Below are positions 12,200 through 18,245 of a stretch of DNA of 18,245 nucleotides, piece by piece; positions within the stretch are counted from its first letter, which is position 1; the number at the start of each line of letters is the position of its first letter. The DNA is from JAYTQG01 sp043746815. GTDB taxonomy: Bacteria; Actinomycetota; Thermoleophilia; Miltoncostaeales; Miltoncostaeaceae. The position numbers were made by a program, and so were the translations under genes. A model generated the notes under the pieces. That model was not told the origin of the DNA. It saw nothing but the letters and a program-made list of their open reading frames with translations, and ran no database searches. Location: the NCBI GenBank assembly GCA_043746815.1, contig JAYTQG010000205.1:1-18245 (forward strand), in the 5' to 3' direction.

Positions 12200-13777
12200 C
12201 TATGGAACCTGTGAGGAGTGGAAGTTGTCGTAGACCACGGCGCCAACTGGCCCGACGGACGACGAGCGGTAGTAGCCCATCTTCCAGTACCCGGTCGTGC
12301 CAGGGACGAGCGTCTGCACGTGTACGGGTTTGACGACTTCAGCGTTGTCTACCCACGCCTGAACGAATCCGACGCTGGCGTTGCTCGACCACTTGACGTG
12401 CAGGCGGAAGGTGTACCAGTGGTTGACCAATGGCGTGGCCGACCACAACTGATTGATAATCCCGTGCTCTTGCCCCGCGCTTCGTGTCACCTGGCTGAGG
12501 TGAATCTGGTTCCCATTCAGCTGGATGCCGAGCGGCGGCTCGCCGTTGGCCGAGGAGTGGAAGTCACCAAGGGTCTGGAAGTCCGTTCCCTGCCAGGGGA
12601 ATCCGGTCTCAAGCAGCATGTTCCATTCGTACCAGCGCTCCTGGCCCTCGGTCTCCGGCTTATCGCCGACGCTGAGTTCTGCCCGATCCCCGCAGCAGAA
12701 CGGGCCGTCACCTTGATGCGTTTCGAAACGCGCGGCGTATTGACCCTGGGCAACAGGGAATCGAACAACGGAAATGCGGCCTGGCCCGCTGCTGCGGGTC
12801 ATCCCCGGGCGCGGTTCTTCGACGCCTGCTTGCGTTTGAATGCTCGTCCATCCGGTGAGGTCGCCGGTCTCGAAGTCCAGCGTACGAATTGGGGTCCCCG
12901 GCAGTGGACCGGCACTTGCGGTTGGGGCTGAGGGGGGAAGCTGATTTTGGTTGCCGGTCCCCGTTGGCGTCGGCGTCGGTGTTGGAGTCGGCGCTGGGGT
13001 GCTCGTCGCGGGTTTTGTCGTACCGGCGGGTGGTGTGGTTGTCGTGGGTTTCACTGTCCCGCTCCCCGACGTGGCAGGGGGCTCGCGTGTGAGCGGTGCA
13101 TCAGAGGCGAGCGGAGTCCCGAGGAATGCGGAGCCCAGGCCCGTGGTGAGCGGCGAGCGAACGAGCACGGTTGCTCGATCGCTGCGACGGCCGGGTTTCC
13201 AGAGGCCCACGATTGCTGTGCTTGGCAGCGCTCCAACCAAGGAGCGCGTTCCGGTCGCGGCAACGGACTTCCCGTCCACCGAGAGCGTCGCCTTACTCTC
13301 GGGGCGATTCCAGGCGGTGCCGAGCGAAAGCGCATGCCAATCCGTGGGTTTCGAGACGCGCGGGCCGACGGCCATCTCGTGGCGCCCACCCTTCGGGTCC
13401 GAAAACCACGCCGCCCAGTGCAGTCGACGGTCGCGGGAACGAATTACGCCTCCCTGGTAGGCACCAAAGGTTCCTGCAACCGAGACCAGGGCGCGAGCCC
13501 GACCCCGCGGCATGGACACGCTCCGCATCCGAACGTCGCTCGCGGCGGTTGCGTCAGATCCAGCGGTGACCGGCGTCCGAAGCGCTGCAAGTGGACCGCG
13601 ATCAGATAGTCGCACCGGCTTGCCCGTACGGACGTTCTTCGAGAGCTTTTGCGCCGCTCTTCCGTGGGTTGTCGGGCGCCACGTGGACGCGTCTGCGGTG
13701 ACTGCCACCGACAAGATGGCGATCGATGCGAGTGCGAGCGGCTGCCGTGAACGAAACCGTTTGGACGGTCGTGACAT
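12200..13777 (-). CDS. Secreted two-domain polysaccharide-lyase-like protein (heparin-lyase I type, PF14099-like)
   Basis: 525 aa. Signal peptide at about 1-30 (RQPLALASIAILSVAVTADA). A LamG/concanavalin-like domain covers about 85-210 (ALVSVAGTFGAYQGGVI, WHALSLGTAWNRPESKATLSVDG). A Thr-Pro-rich linker follows (240-275, including PTPTPTPTPTPT). The C-terminal lyase-like jelly-roll domain covers about 298-525, with GQYAARFETHQGDG, FCCGDRAELS (360-369), RWYEWNMLLE and YTFRLHVKWS. It is a paralogue of the neighbouring gene upstream. Likely acts on an extracellular acidic polysaccharide, or only binds one; the substrate is unknown. ATG 13777 has a strong GGAAGGAGG site 10 nt upstream. An alternative ATG at 13879 overlaps the stop of the preceding gene but would place 34 residues before the signal peptide. 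Confidence 0.85.
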   Translation of the reverse strand: MSRPSKRFRSRQPLALASIAILSVAVTADASTWRPTTHGRAAQKLSKNVRTGKPVRLSDRGPLAALRTPVTAGSDATAASDVRMRSVSMPRGRARALVSVAGTFGAYQGGVIRSRDRRLHWAAWFSDPKGGRHEMAVGPRVSKPTDWHALSLGTAWNRPESKATLSVDGKSVAATGTRSLVGALPSTAIVGLWKPGRRSDRATVLVRSPLTTGLGSAFLGTPLASDAPLTREPPATSGSGTVKPTTTTPPAGTTKPATSTPAPTPTPTPTPTGTGNQNQLPPSAPTASAGPLPGTPIRTLDFETGDLTGWTSIQTQAGVEEPRPGMTRSSGPGRISVVRFPVAQGQYAARFETHQGDGPFCCGDRAELSVGDKPETEGQERWYEWNMLLETGFPWQGTDFQTLGDFHSSANGEPPLGIQLNGNQIHLSQVTRSAGQEHGIINQLWSATPLVNHWYTFRLHVKWSSNASVGFVQAWVDNAEVVKPVHVQTLVPGTTGYWKMGYYRSSSVGPVGAVVYDNFHSSQVP

Positions 13778-13787
13778 GGGCGGGGGG

Positions 13788-13796
13788 CCTCCTTCC
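13788..13796 (-). promoter_or_regulatory. Ribosome-binding site of the second lyase-like gene
   Basis: GGAAGGAGG on the minus strand, 10 nt before ATG 13777. It decides the start in favour of 13777 over the overlapping ATG at 13879. Confidence 0.65.
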
Positions 13797-13875
13797 GCGG
13801 CGTGTAACTCGCCGCAAGGTTGGGTGATGCTACCCGAAAGGTCGGTTAGAGGTCCAGCGAAGCGGGGGGTGCATT

Positions 13876-14955
13876 TCATGGTGAAACCTGCGTAACGCGG
13901 AATCCGTCGTGGTAAATCACGCCGGTCTGGCCGATACCGAAGGCGCGGTAGTAGCCCTGTTTGAAGTAATTCCCGCTGCCGGGAAGCATGGTCCGACCAA
14001 AAGTTTTGGGTACAACCGGGCGGCCGTTGACGTTCAACTCGATGAACCCCACGCGGTCGTCGCCCGACCACTTGACGTGCATGACGAGGTGGTACCAGCT
14101 GTTGCGCTGCAGCGGCACGTTCCAAAGGATGCGATGCTCGCCAGCGAGGCTGCCGTCCCCGTTCCGGGGGTCGGTTCGCAGCTCGAAGTTGCCGTTCTCC
14201 GAGTAGAAGGCGACCGGGGGCACGCCATCAACGCCGGAGTGCCACTGCGAGACCGCCTGCCACGAGGCATTCGGGAAACTGCCGTCAAAGCGGGTCCACC
14301 ACTCGTAGTAACGCTCCATGCCTTCGGATTCGCTGGTGCCGGTCGAGATTTCGGCGCGATCGCCACAGCAGACCGGGTTGTCGCCGGGACGGACCTCGAA
14401 GCGAGCGGCGTATTTGCCTTGGGCTACCGGGTCGGTGACCAGTTTGATCCGATCGTCGGCGATACGTTGAACGCCTGCGGCCTGGCTGAAATTGTCAGTC
14501 TCCCAGTCGGCGCGGTAGACCTCACGGCCGGGGAGGGTCGCCGGAGCCTGCGCCGGGGTAACCACGGGAGCGGGTTTCGGGGCGATCTTTGGGCGAAGCT
14601 TCGGCCCTGGCTTTGGGGCTGCCCGGCGGACCACCGTTCGGGTGATCTTGGTCCGCTTCCGGGATGCGACCGTGGTCGGGCCGGAACGCTTGCGGCGCAC
14701 AACGCGGGTCTTGCGCGTGGTTCTCTTCTTCTGCGCGACTGGCCGCGAGCGGGGATGAGCCGCAGGAGTTCCCGTGCCCGCAGTCGGAGCAGCTGCGGGG
14801 GGCGGAGTGGCGGGTGCCTGAGGGGGCGGGGAGGGCGAATACGACGGGGTGAACGCGCCGAGGGGAGTGGCGAGAATCAGGGTTACGAACGCCGCGGCGC
14901 AGACGACAGCCGCGCGGCGTTTGCTCGTATGTCGAGCGCTTTCGCTACCGGGCAT
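13876..14955 (-). CDS. Secreted polysaccharide-lyase-like protein with cationic linker
   Basis: 359 aa. Signal peptide at about 1-34 (RRAAVVCAAAFVTLILATPLGA). A Pro-Ala-rich stretch (38-70) is followed by a strongly basic linker (about 75-130, KKRTTRKTRVVRRKR and KPGPKLRPKIAPKPAP). The lyase-like jelly-roll domain covers about 145-359: DWETDNFSQAAG, GKYAARFEVRPGDN, VCCGDRAEIS (195-204), RYYEWWTRFDGSFP, YHLVMHVKWSGDD. It lacks the LamG-like domain of its neighbour but shares the C-terminal domain, including CCGDRAE. The basic linker suggests binding to anionic wall polymers. ATG 14955 has GAAAGG 8 nt upstream. First gene of a two-gene minus-strand unit; about 100 bp separates it from the next start. 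Confidence 0.85.
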   Translation of the reverse strand: MPGSESARHTSKRRAAVVCAAAFVTLILATPLGAFTPSYSPSPPPQAPATPPPAAAPTAGTGTPAAHPRSRPVAQKKRTTRKTRVVRRKRSGPTTVASRKRTKITRTVVRRAAPKPGPKLRPKIAPKPAPVVTPAQAPATLPGREVYRADWETDNFSQAAGVQRIADDRIKLVTDPVAQGKYAARFEVRPGDNPVCCGDRAEISTGTSESEGMERYYEWWTRFDGSFPNASWQAVSQWHSGVDGVPPVAFYSENGNFELRTDPRNGDGSLAGEHRILWNVPLQRNSWYHLVMHVKWSGDDRVGFIELNVNGRPVVPKTFGRTMLPGSGNYFKQGYYRAFGIGQTGVIYHDGFRVTQVSP

Positions 14956-14963
14956 GGGGGATG

Positions 14964-14969
14964 CCTTTC
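14964..14969 (-). promoter_or_regulatory. Ribosome-binding site of the first lyase-like gene
   Basis: GAAAGG on the minus strand, 8 nt before ATG 14955. Unlike the SD-less housekeeping starts nearby, both lyase-like genes carry clear Shine-Dalgarno sites. Confidence 0.55.
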
Positions 14970-14980
14970 GTGAGTTTGTA

Positions 14981-15080
14981 GTGTCGGTGACCGGCGCGGT
15001 GCGCTGCCGGTGACACGAGTGACCCTGCCAGAGCTATCGGCAGGAAGCGGAGTATTCACCCGCCCCTTTACAAACCGCTT
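14981..15080 (-). other. Possible structured 5' leader of the lyase-like genes
   Basis: Three pairings lie in a row upstream of the gene. GTGTC-ACCGGC pairs with GCCGGT...GACAC (14981-15016) around a 10-nt loop with a 4-nt bulge. CCTGCC pairs with GGCAGG (15024-15044) around a 9-nt loop. AAGCGG pairs with CCGCTT (15045-15080) around a longer loop. If transcription starts beyond 15080, the mRNA would have a folded leader of over 100 nt. No known riboswitch consensus (c-di-AMP, c-di-GMP or others) was recognised. Confidence 0.35.
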
Positions 15081-15125
15081 AACAATTGACGTACATCGTA
15101 AGGTGATCATATGGGAGCGCGGCGC

Positions 15126-15150
15126 GCCCCTCGGCGGACGGCCGAGGGGC
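15126..15150. terminator. Strong GC hairpin in the spacer between the lyase-like genes and glyQ
   Basis: GCCCCTCGGC and GCCGAGGGGC form a perfect 10-bp stem around a 5-nt loop (15136-15140). No T-run follows on either strand, so it may be a T-less terminator, an insulator between divergent units or a protein site. The rest of the spacer (15151-15310) shows no gene, tRNA or T-box leader that I can see. Confidence 0.4.
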
Positions 15151-15310
15151 TCATCGCAGGAGTGCGCCACAACCGGTTAGGGGGAAGTCCGGGAGGGCAC
15201 AGCAGGGGGAGGTCCTGCGTCGCGCATCCGGGCCAGGGAGGGAGCCGCGGACAGGATCGTTATCGGTTTTGCGGCCCCTGACTTGAGGCCCCGGGACGTG
15301 GAGTGGCAGG

Positions 15311-15316
15311 TAAACT
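15311..15316 (+). promoter_or_regulatory. -10 box of glyQ
   Basis: TAAACT lies 10 nt before GTG 15327 and inside a small hairpin (GGCAG-N5-CTGCC). A transcript starting about 7 nt downstream would have at most a few leader bases. Confidence 0.4.
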
Positions 15317-15326
15317 GCCGCCCCTC

Positions 15327-16214
15327 GTGAGTGACCCGAACCGACCGAGCTTTCAGGACATCATCAGCCGCCTGCACGACTACTGGTCGTCGCGCGGATG
15401 CCTTCTGATGCACCCGTACCACACGGAGGTTGGAGCGGGCACATTCAATCCGGCGACGCTGCTTCGCACCCTTGGACCGGACCCATGGCGAGTCGCCTAC
15501 GTCGAGCCGTCGATCCGCCCGACGGACGGCCGCTACGGCGAGAATCCCTTCCGGTTGCAGCACTACTTCCAGTACCAGGTGGTGCTGAAGCCCTCCCCGC
15601 CCGATGTGCAGGATCTCTATCTGGGCTCGCTGGTCGCCCTGGGGTTGGACCCCGCCGCGCACGACATTCGCTTTGTTGAAGACGACTGGGAGGGACCGAC
15701 TCTCGGTGCCTGGGGGCTGGGCTGGGAAGTGTGGATGGACGGGATGGAGATCACTCAGTTCACGTACTTCCAACAGGCGGGCGGCATTGACCTCACGCCG
15801 ATTTCGGTCGAGCTGACGTACGGCCTTGAGCGGATTGCCATGTACCTGCAGGGTGTCTCTTCGGTGTACGACCTGGAATGGGCGCACGGCGTCTCGTACG
15901 GAGATGTGTACCGCGAGAACGAGCGCCAATGGAGTGCCTACAACTTCACCGTCGCGGACACCGCCGCGCTTGTGGGCCGCTTCTCCGAGCACGAGGCCGA
16001 GTGCCACCGTTGCCTCGAGGCGGGCCTCGTGTTGCCCGCCTACGACCAGGTCCTGAAGTGCTCACATACGTTCAACCTGCTGGACGCACGCGGTGTGGTG
16101 AGCGTGACCGAGCGCGGTGCCTACATCTGGCGCGTCCGAGCCCTTGCCGCTGCGACCGCGCGGGCACACCTGGAAACGATCTCGCCGGCGCCGCCGGAGG
16201 CCATCGATGCCTGA
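15327..16214 (+). CDS. glyQ: Glycyl-tRNA synthetase alpha subunit
   Basis: 295 aa; the catalytic class II subunit of the alpha2-beta2 glycyl-tRNA synthetase, which activates glycine with ATP. Highly typical throughout: FQDIISRLHDYWSSRGC near the N terminus, EVGAGTFNPATLLR, VEPSIRPTDGRYGENPFRLQ, HYFQYQVVLKPSP, FVEDDWEGPTLGAWGLGWEV and SVELTYGLERIAMYLQ. Length is normal. The GTG at 15327 gives a start close to that of other GlyQ proteins; an in-frame GTG at 15303 would add 8 residues but lies upstream of the TAAACT box. It overlaps glyS by 8 nt, so the two subunits are probably made by coupled translation. Confidence 0.96.
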   Translation: MSDPNRPSFQDIISRLHDYWSSRGCLLMHPYHTEVGAGTFNPATLLRTLGPDPWRVAYVEPSIRPTDGRYGENPFRLQHYFQYQVVLKPSPPDVQDLYLGSLVALGLDPAAHDIRFVEDDWEGPTLGAWGLGWEVWMDGMEITQFTYFQQAGGIDLTPISVELTYGLERIAMYLQGVSSVYDLEWAHGVSYGDVYRENERQWSAYNFTVADTAALVGRFSEHEAECHRCLEAGLVLPAYDQVLKCSHTFNLLDARGVVSVTERGAYIWRVRALAAATARAHLETISPAPPEAIDA

Positions 16215-18245
16215 TCTTCTCATCGAAATTGGGTGCGAGGAACTTCCCGCGAGTGCCTGCCGCGAAGCCCTTGAGCAGACACCGCTCCTCGCGACCAGCT
16301 TTGGGGAGCGTGTCGGGCTTGACCTCTCGGCGGGACACACTTGGGTGTCGCCGCGACGGATCGCCTTTGCAGCGTTCGACATTCCAGAGGTCGTCGCGGG
16401 CGCCGCTCGCTCGGCCCGTGGTCCCGCTGCCCAGGCCGGGTTCGACGCAGATGGAACGCCAACCAAGGCGGCGATCGGGTTTGCTCGAGGGCAGGGAGTC
16501 GCGGTCGACGAGCTCGTGACACGCGAGGTTGACGGGCGCGCCTTCATTTTCGCGGAGCACCCCGCGGTGTCGCGTCCGGTGGATGAACTGGTACCCGCAC
16601 TCGCGGGCGAAATCCTCAATGGGTTGCGCTTTTCCAAGAACATGCGGTGGGGCGATGGCCTCGGCCTCAGATTCTCCCGCCCGGTGCGGTGGGTTGTGGT
16701 GAAGCTCGGGGAGGCCACGATTCCGGTTGATCTCCACGGGCTCCCGAATGGCGACGTGTCGCAGGGGCACCGGTTCCTCGGGGCACCGGCCACCATCGCA
16801 CGTGCTGGTGCGTACCGCGACGCCCTGCGCGAGGTTTGCGTAGTGGTGGATCAGAACGAGCGGCGCGAGCGAATCGTTACTCAGCTTGACGAGGCCGCGC
16901 GGAACCTCGGGGGGACCTGGAGCGACCCCGGCGGGAAGCTCGAAGAGGTCCTGCACCTGGTGGAGTGGCCAAGCGTCCTCAGCGGGACGATCGGCGAACG
17001 CTTTCGGTCGCTGCCGCAACTTGTTCTCGTGACCGCGATGCAAAGCCACCAGCGCTACTTCCCCGTTGAGGTCGCGGGAGCGCTCGCCGGTTTTCTCGCT
17101 GTGTCAAACGGTGATCCGGCCCACGCGGATGTCATCACACGAGGTAACGAGGGCGTGCTGAATGCCCGCCTGCAGGACGCCGCATTCTCGTTTGAGCGTG
17201 ACCGGGCGGCAGGGCTCACTGCGCTGGATGCGCGCCTGGACGACATCATCTTTCACGCCAAGCTTGGGAGCCTGGCGAGTAAACGCGAACGTCTCGTGGC
17301 GACGGTCACCGACCTGACAGTTGCAGCGGCGGTCAGCGAGCCGGACCGGAAGGCAGCTGAGGTTGCCGCTCGGCTTGCCAAGGTGGATCAGGGTGCGGTT
17401 CTGGTCGCGGAGTTCAGCGATCTTCAGGGACATGTTGCCGCCGAGTACGCCCGTCTTGAAGGGCATCCGGAGGCGGTGTGCCGGGCGATCGAGTCGCAGT
17501 TTCTCCCTGAGGGGCCAGATTCTGCCCTTCCGGAGAGCGTCCCTGGGGCATTGGTTGCACTTGCCGAGAAGATCGACAACCTCGTGGGTGCGTTCGCCAT
17601 CGGCGAGGCGCCGACGGGATCGAAGGACCCCTATGGACTTCGCCGCGCGGCCTCGGGCCTGGTGCGCATCATCCTTGCCCGCGGCTGGAACGTGGATCTC
17701 GCAGTGACGCTCGGTGACGCTCACGACCGCTTCGCTGCCCAGGGCGCCGACCTGTCGCTGGACCGGGACGGGACAACCGTCGCCGTGACCACCTTTGTTG
17801 CTGACCGGTTGGCGCATGCGCTTGGCCTTGCCGGTGTCGATGCGGAGGCCTCGGCGGCGGCGGAGGGCGCGCAGCTCGGGAGCCTCCCCGCGACGGCCGA
17901 GCTTGCCCGTTTCATTCAGGACCATCGTTCAAGGGACGCCTTTCAAGCCTCGTGGACCGCCAGCACTCGAGTGTCCCGACTCGTCGCGAAGGCACCGGAT
18001 GGGGCCACGTACACGCCGGCTGGAGACAGTGGCGAAGATGCCCTCGCGGCTGCGATCGCTGCCTCACGACCAGGGGTTGAGTCGGCCAGGGCAGGCCGAA
18101 ACCCTGCTGCCGCACTCGACGCATTGGCGCCGTTGACGGCGGCCATTGATCAGTTCTTCGTGGATGTCATGGTGAACGCAGACGACCCGGCTGCGCGCTC
18201 GCGCCGGTACGGCTTGCTCGGCGAGGCCCGCGACATTTTCGCCCT
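16207..18245 (+). CDS. glyS: Glycyl-tRNA synthetase beta subunit, 3' end missing
   Basis: The frame stays open from ATG 16207 to the right edge (679 codons); the full protein is usually about 690 aa, so only the last few residues are missing. It begins PDLLIEIGCEELPASACREAL and has RFSKNMRWGD and FSRPVRW in the N-terminal part, MQSHQRYFPVE, FSDLQGHVAAEYARLEG, ALAEKIDNLVGAF and GEAPTGSKDPYGLRRA in the middle. A DALR-type anticodon-binding end follows (IDQFFVDVMVNADDPAARSRRYGLL). The beta subunit binds tRNA-Gly and supports the alpha catalytic subunit. It overlaps glyQ by 8 nt. Most Actinobacteria carry the single-chain alpha2 enzyme, so the split form is a taxonomic hint. Confidence 0.95.
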   Translation, partial: MPDLLIEIGCEELPASACREALEQTPLLATSFGERVGLDLSAGHTWVSPRRIAFAAFDIPEVVAGAARSARGPAAQAGFDADGTPTKAAIGFARGQGVAVDELVTREVDGRAFIFAEHPAVSRPVDELVPALAGEILNGLRFSKNMRWGDGLGLRFSRPVRWVVVKLGEATIPVDLHGLPNGDVSQGHRFLGAPATIARAGAYRDALREVCVVVDQNERRERIVTQLDEAARNLGGTWSDPGGKLEEVLHLVEWPSVLSGTIGERFRSLPQLVLVTAMQSHQRYFPVEVAGALAGFLAVSNGDPAHADVITRGNEGVLNARLQDAAFSFERDRAAGLTALDARLDDIIFHAKLGSLASKRERLVATVTDLTVAAAVSEPDRKAAEVAARLAKVDQGAVLVAEFSDLQGHVAAEYARLEGHPEAVCRAIESQFLPEGPDSALPESVPGALVALAEKIDNLVGAFAIGEAPTGSKDPYGLRRAASGLVRIILARGWNVDLAVTLGDAHDRFAAQGADLSLDRDGTTVAVTTFVADRLAHALGLAGVDAEASAAAEGAQLGSLPATAELARFIQDHRSRDAFQASWTASTRVSRLVAKAPDGATYTPAGDSGEDALAAAIAASRPGVESARAGRNPAAALDALAPLTAAIDQFFVDVMVNADDPAARSRRYGLLGEARDIFA

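Noticed and set aside
13778..14125. Longer reading frame ahead of the second lyase-like protein
   Set aside because: It runs antisense-frame through the end of the first lyase-like gene, and a signal peptide with a strong ribosome-binding site begins at 13777.
13909..14973. Long plus-strand open frame over the first lyase-like gene
   Set aside because: The minus frame has a signal peptide, ribosome-binding site and a paralogue next door; the plus frame matches nothing recognisable.
15151..15310. T-box or tRNA-like element upstream of glyQ
   Set aside because: No TGGNACC-type T-box bulge, specifier stem or tRNA cloverleaf could be traced.
15177..16007. Long minus-strand open frame opposite glyQ
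   Set aside because: The plus strand encodes a full, highly conserved GlyQ; the minus frame is a shadow of GC-rich codon bias.

Overview
The window is GC-rich bacterial DNA with dense genes, many GTG starts and short overlaps. It looks actinobacterial. The split two-subunit glycyl-tRNA synthetase (glyQ/glyS) and the many start codons lying 6-10 nt after a TANNNT-type -10 box would fit a deep-branching lineage such as Thermoleophilia, but that placement is inference only.

Layout. (1) 1-111 (-): 5' end of a small Cys/His-rich protein. (2) 232-1104: a protein resembling a PD-(D/E)XK nuclease fold that has lost its catalytic residues. (3) 1125-4733: a tightly packed translation operon, def (peptide deformylase), fmt (Met-tRNA formyltransferase), rsmB (16S rRNA m5C967 methyltransferase) and a DUF3891 protein, followed by a small membrane protein. 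(4) 5165-6466 (-): a secreted PDZ-TPR protein, divergent across only 37 bp from (5) 6504-9545: an operon of a strongly altered pyrimidine-nucleoside phosphorylase homologue, mutM (Fpg) and a P1/DmpA-family peptidase. (6) 9546-9814: a repeat-rich spacer with two identical 62-bp tandem units, a diverged third copy forming the promoter region of the next gene, and GGGTCAGACCC palindromes. (7) 9815-10834: a secreted L,D-transpeptidase, whose stop codon overlaps that of a convergent glutaredoxin (10831-11088). (8) 11089-11378: a spacer holding a 224-bp element with 19-bp terminal inverted repeats and a perfect central hairpin. (9) 11379-12113: recO. (10) 12200-14955 (-): two tandem paralogous secreted polysaccharide-lyase-like proteins. 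The second is followed, in frame after its TAG, by a (Lys-Pro)8 tail ending at another stop. (11) 14956-15326: a structured spacer. (12) 15327-end: glyQ and the nearly complete glyS.

Most genes are housekeeping: N-terminal Met processing, rRNA modification, DNA repair and tRNA charging. The accessory content is cell-envelope or extracellular: the L,D-transpeptidase, the two lyase-like proteins and the PDZ-TPR protein. The lyase pair sits between recO and glyQS, genes that are neighbours in many bacteria, so it looks like an insertion. No CRISPR, rRNA, tRNA, transposase gene or phage gene was seen. The most notable observations are the phosphorylase homologue with altered active site, the stop-interrupted KP tail, the inverted-repeat element between grx and recO, and the amplified promoter repeats upstream of the transpeptidase.
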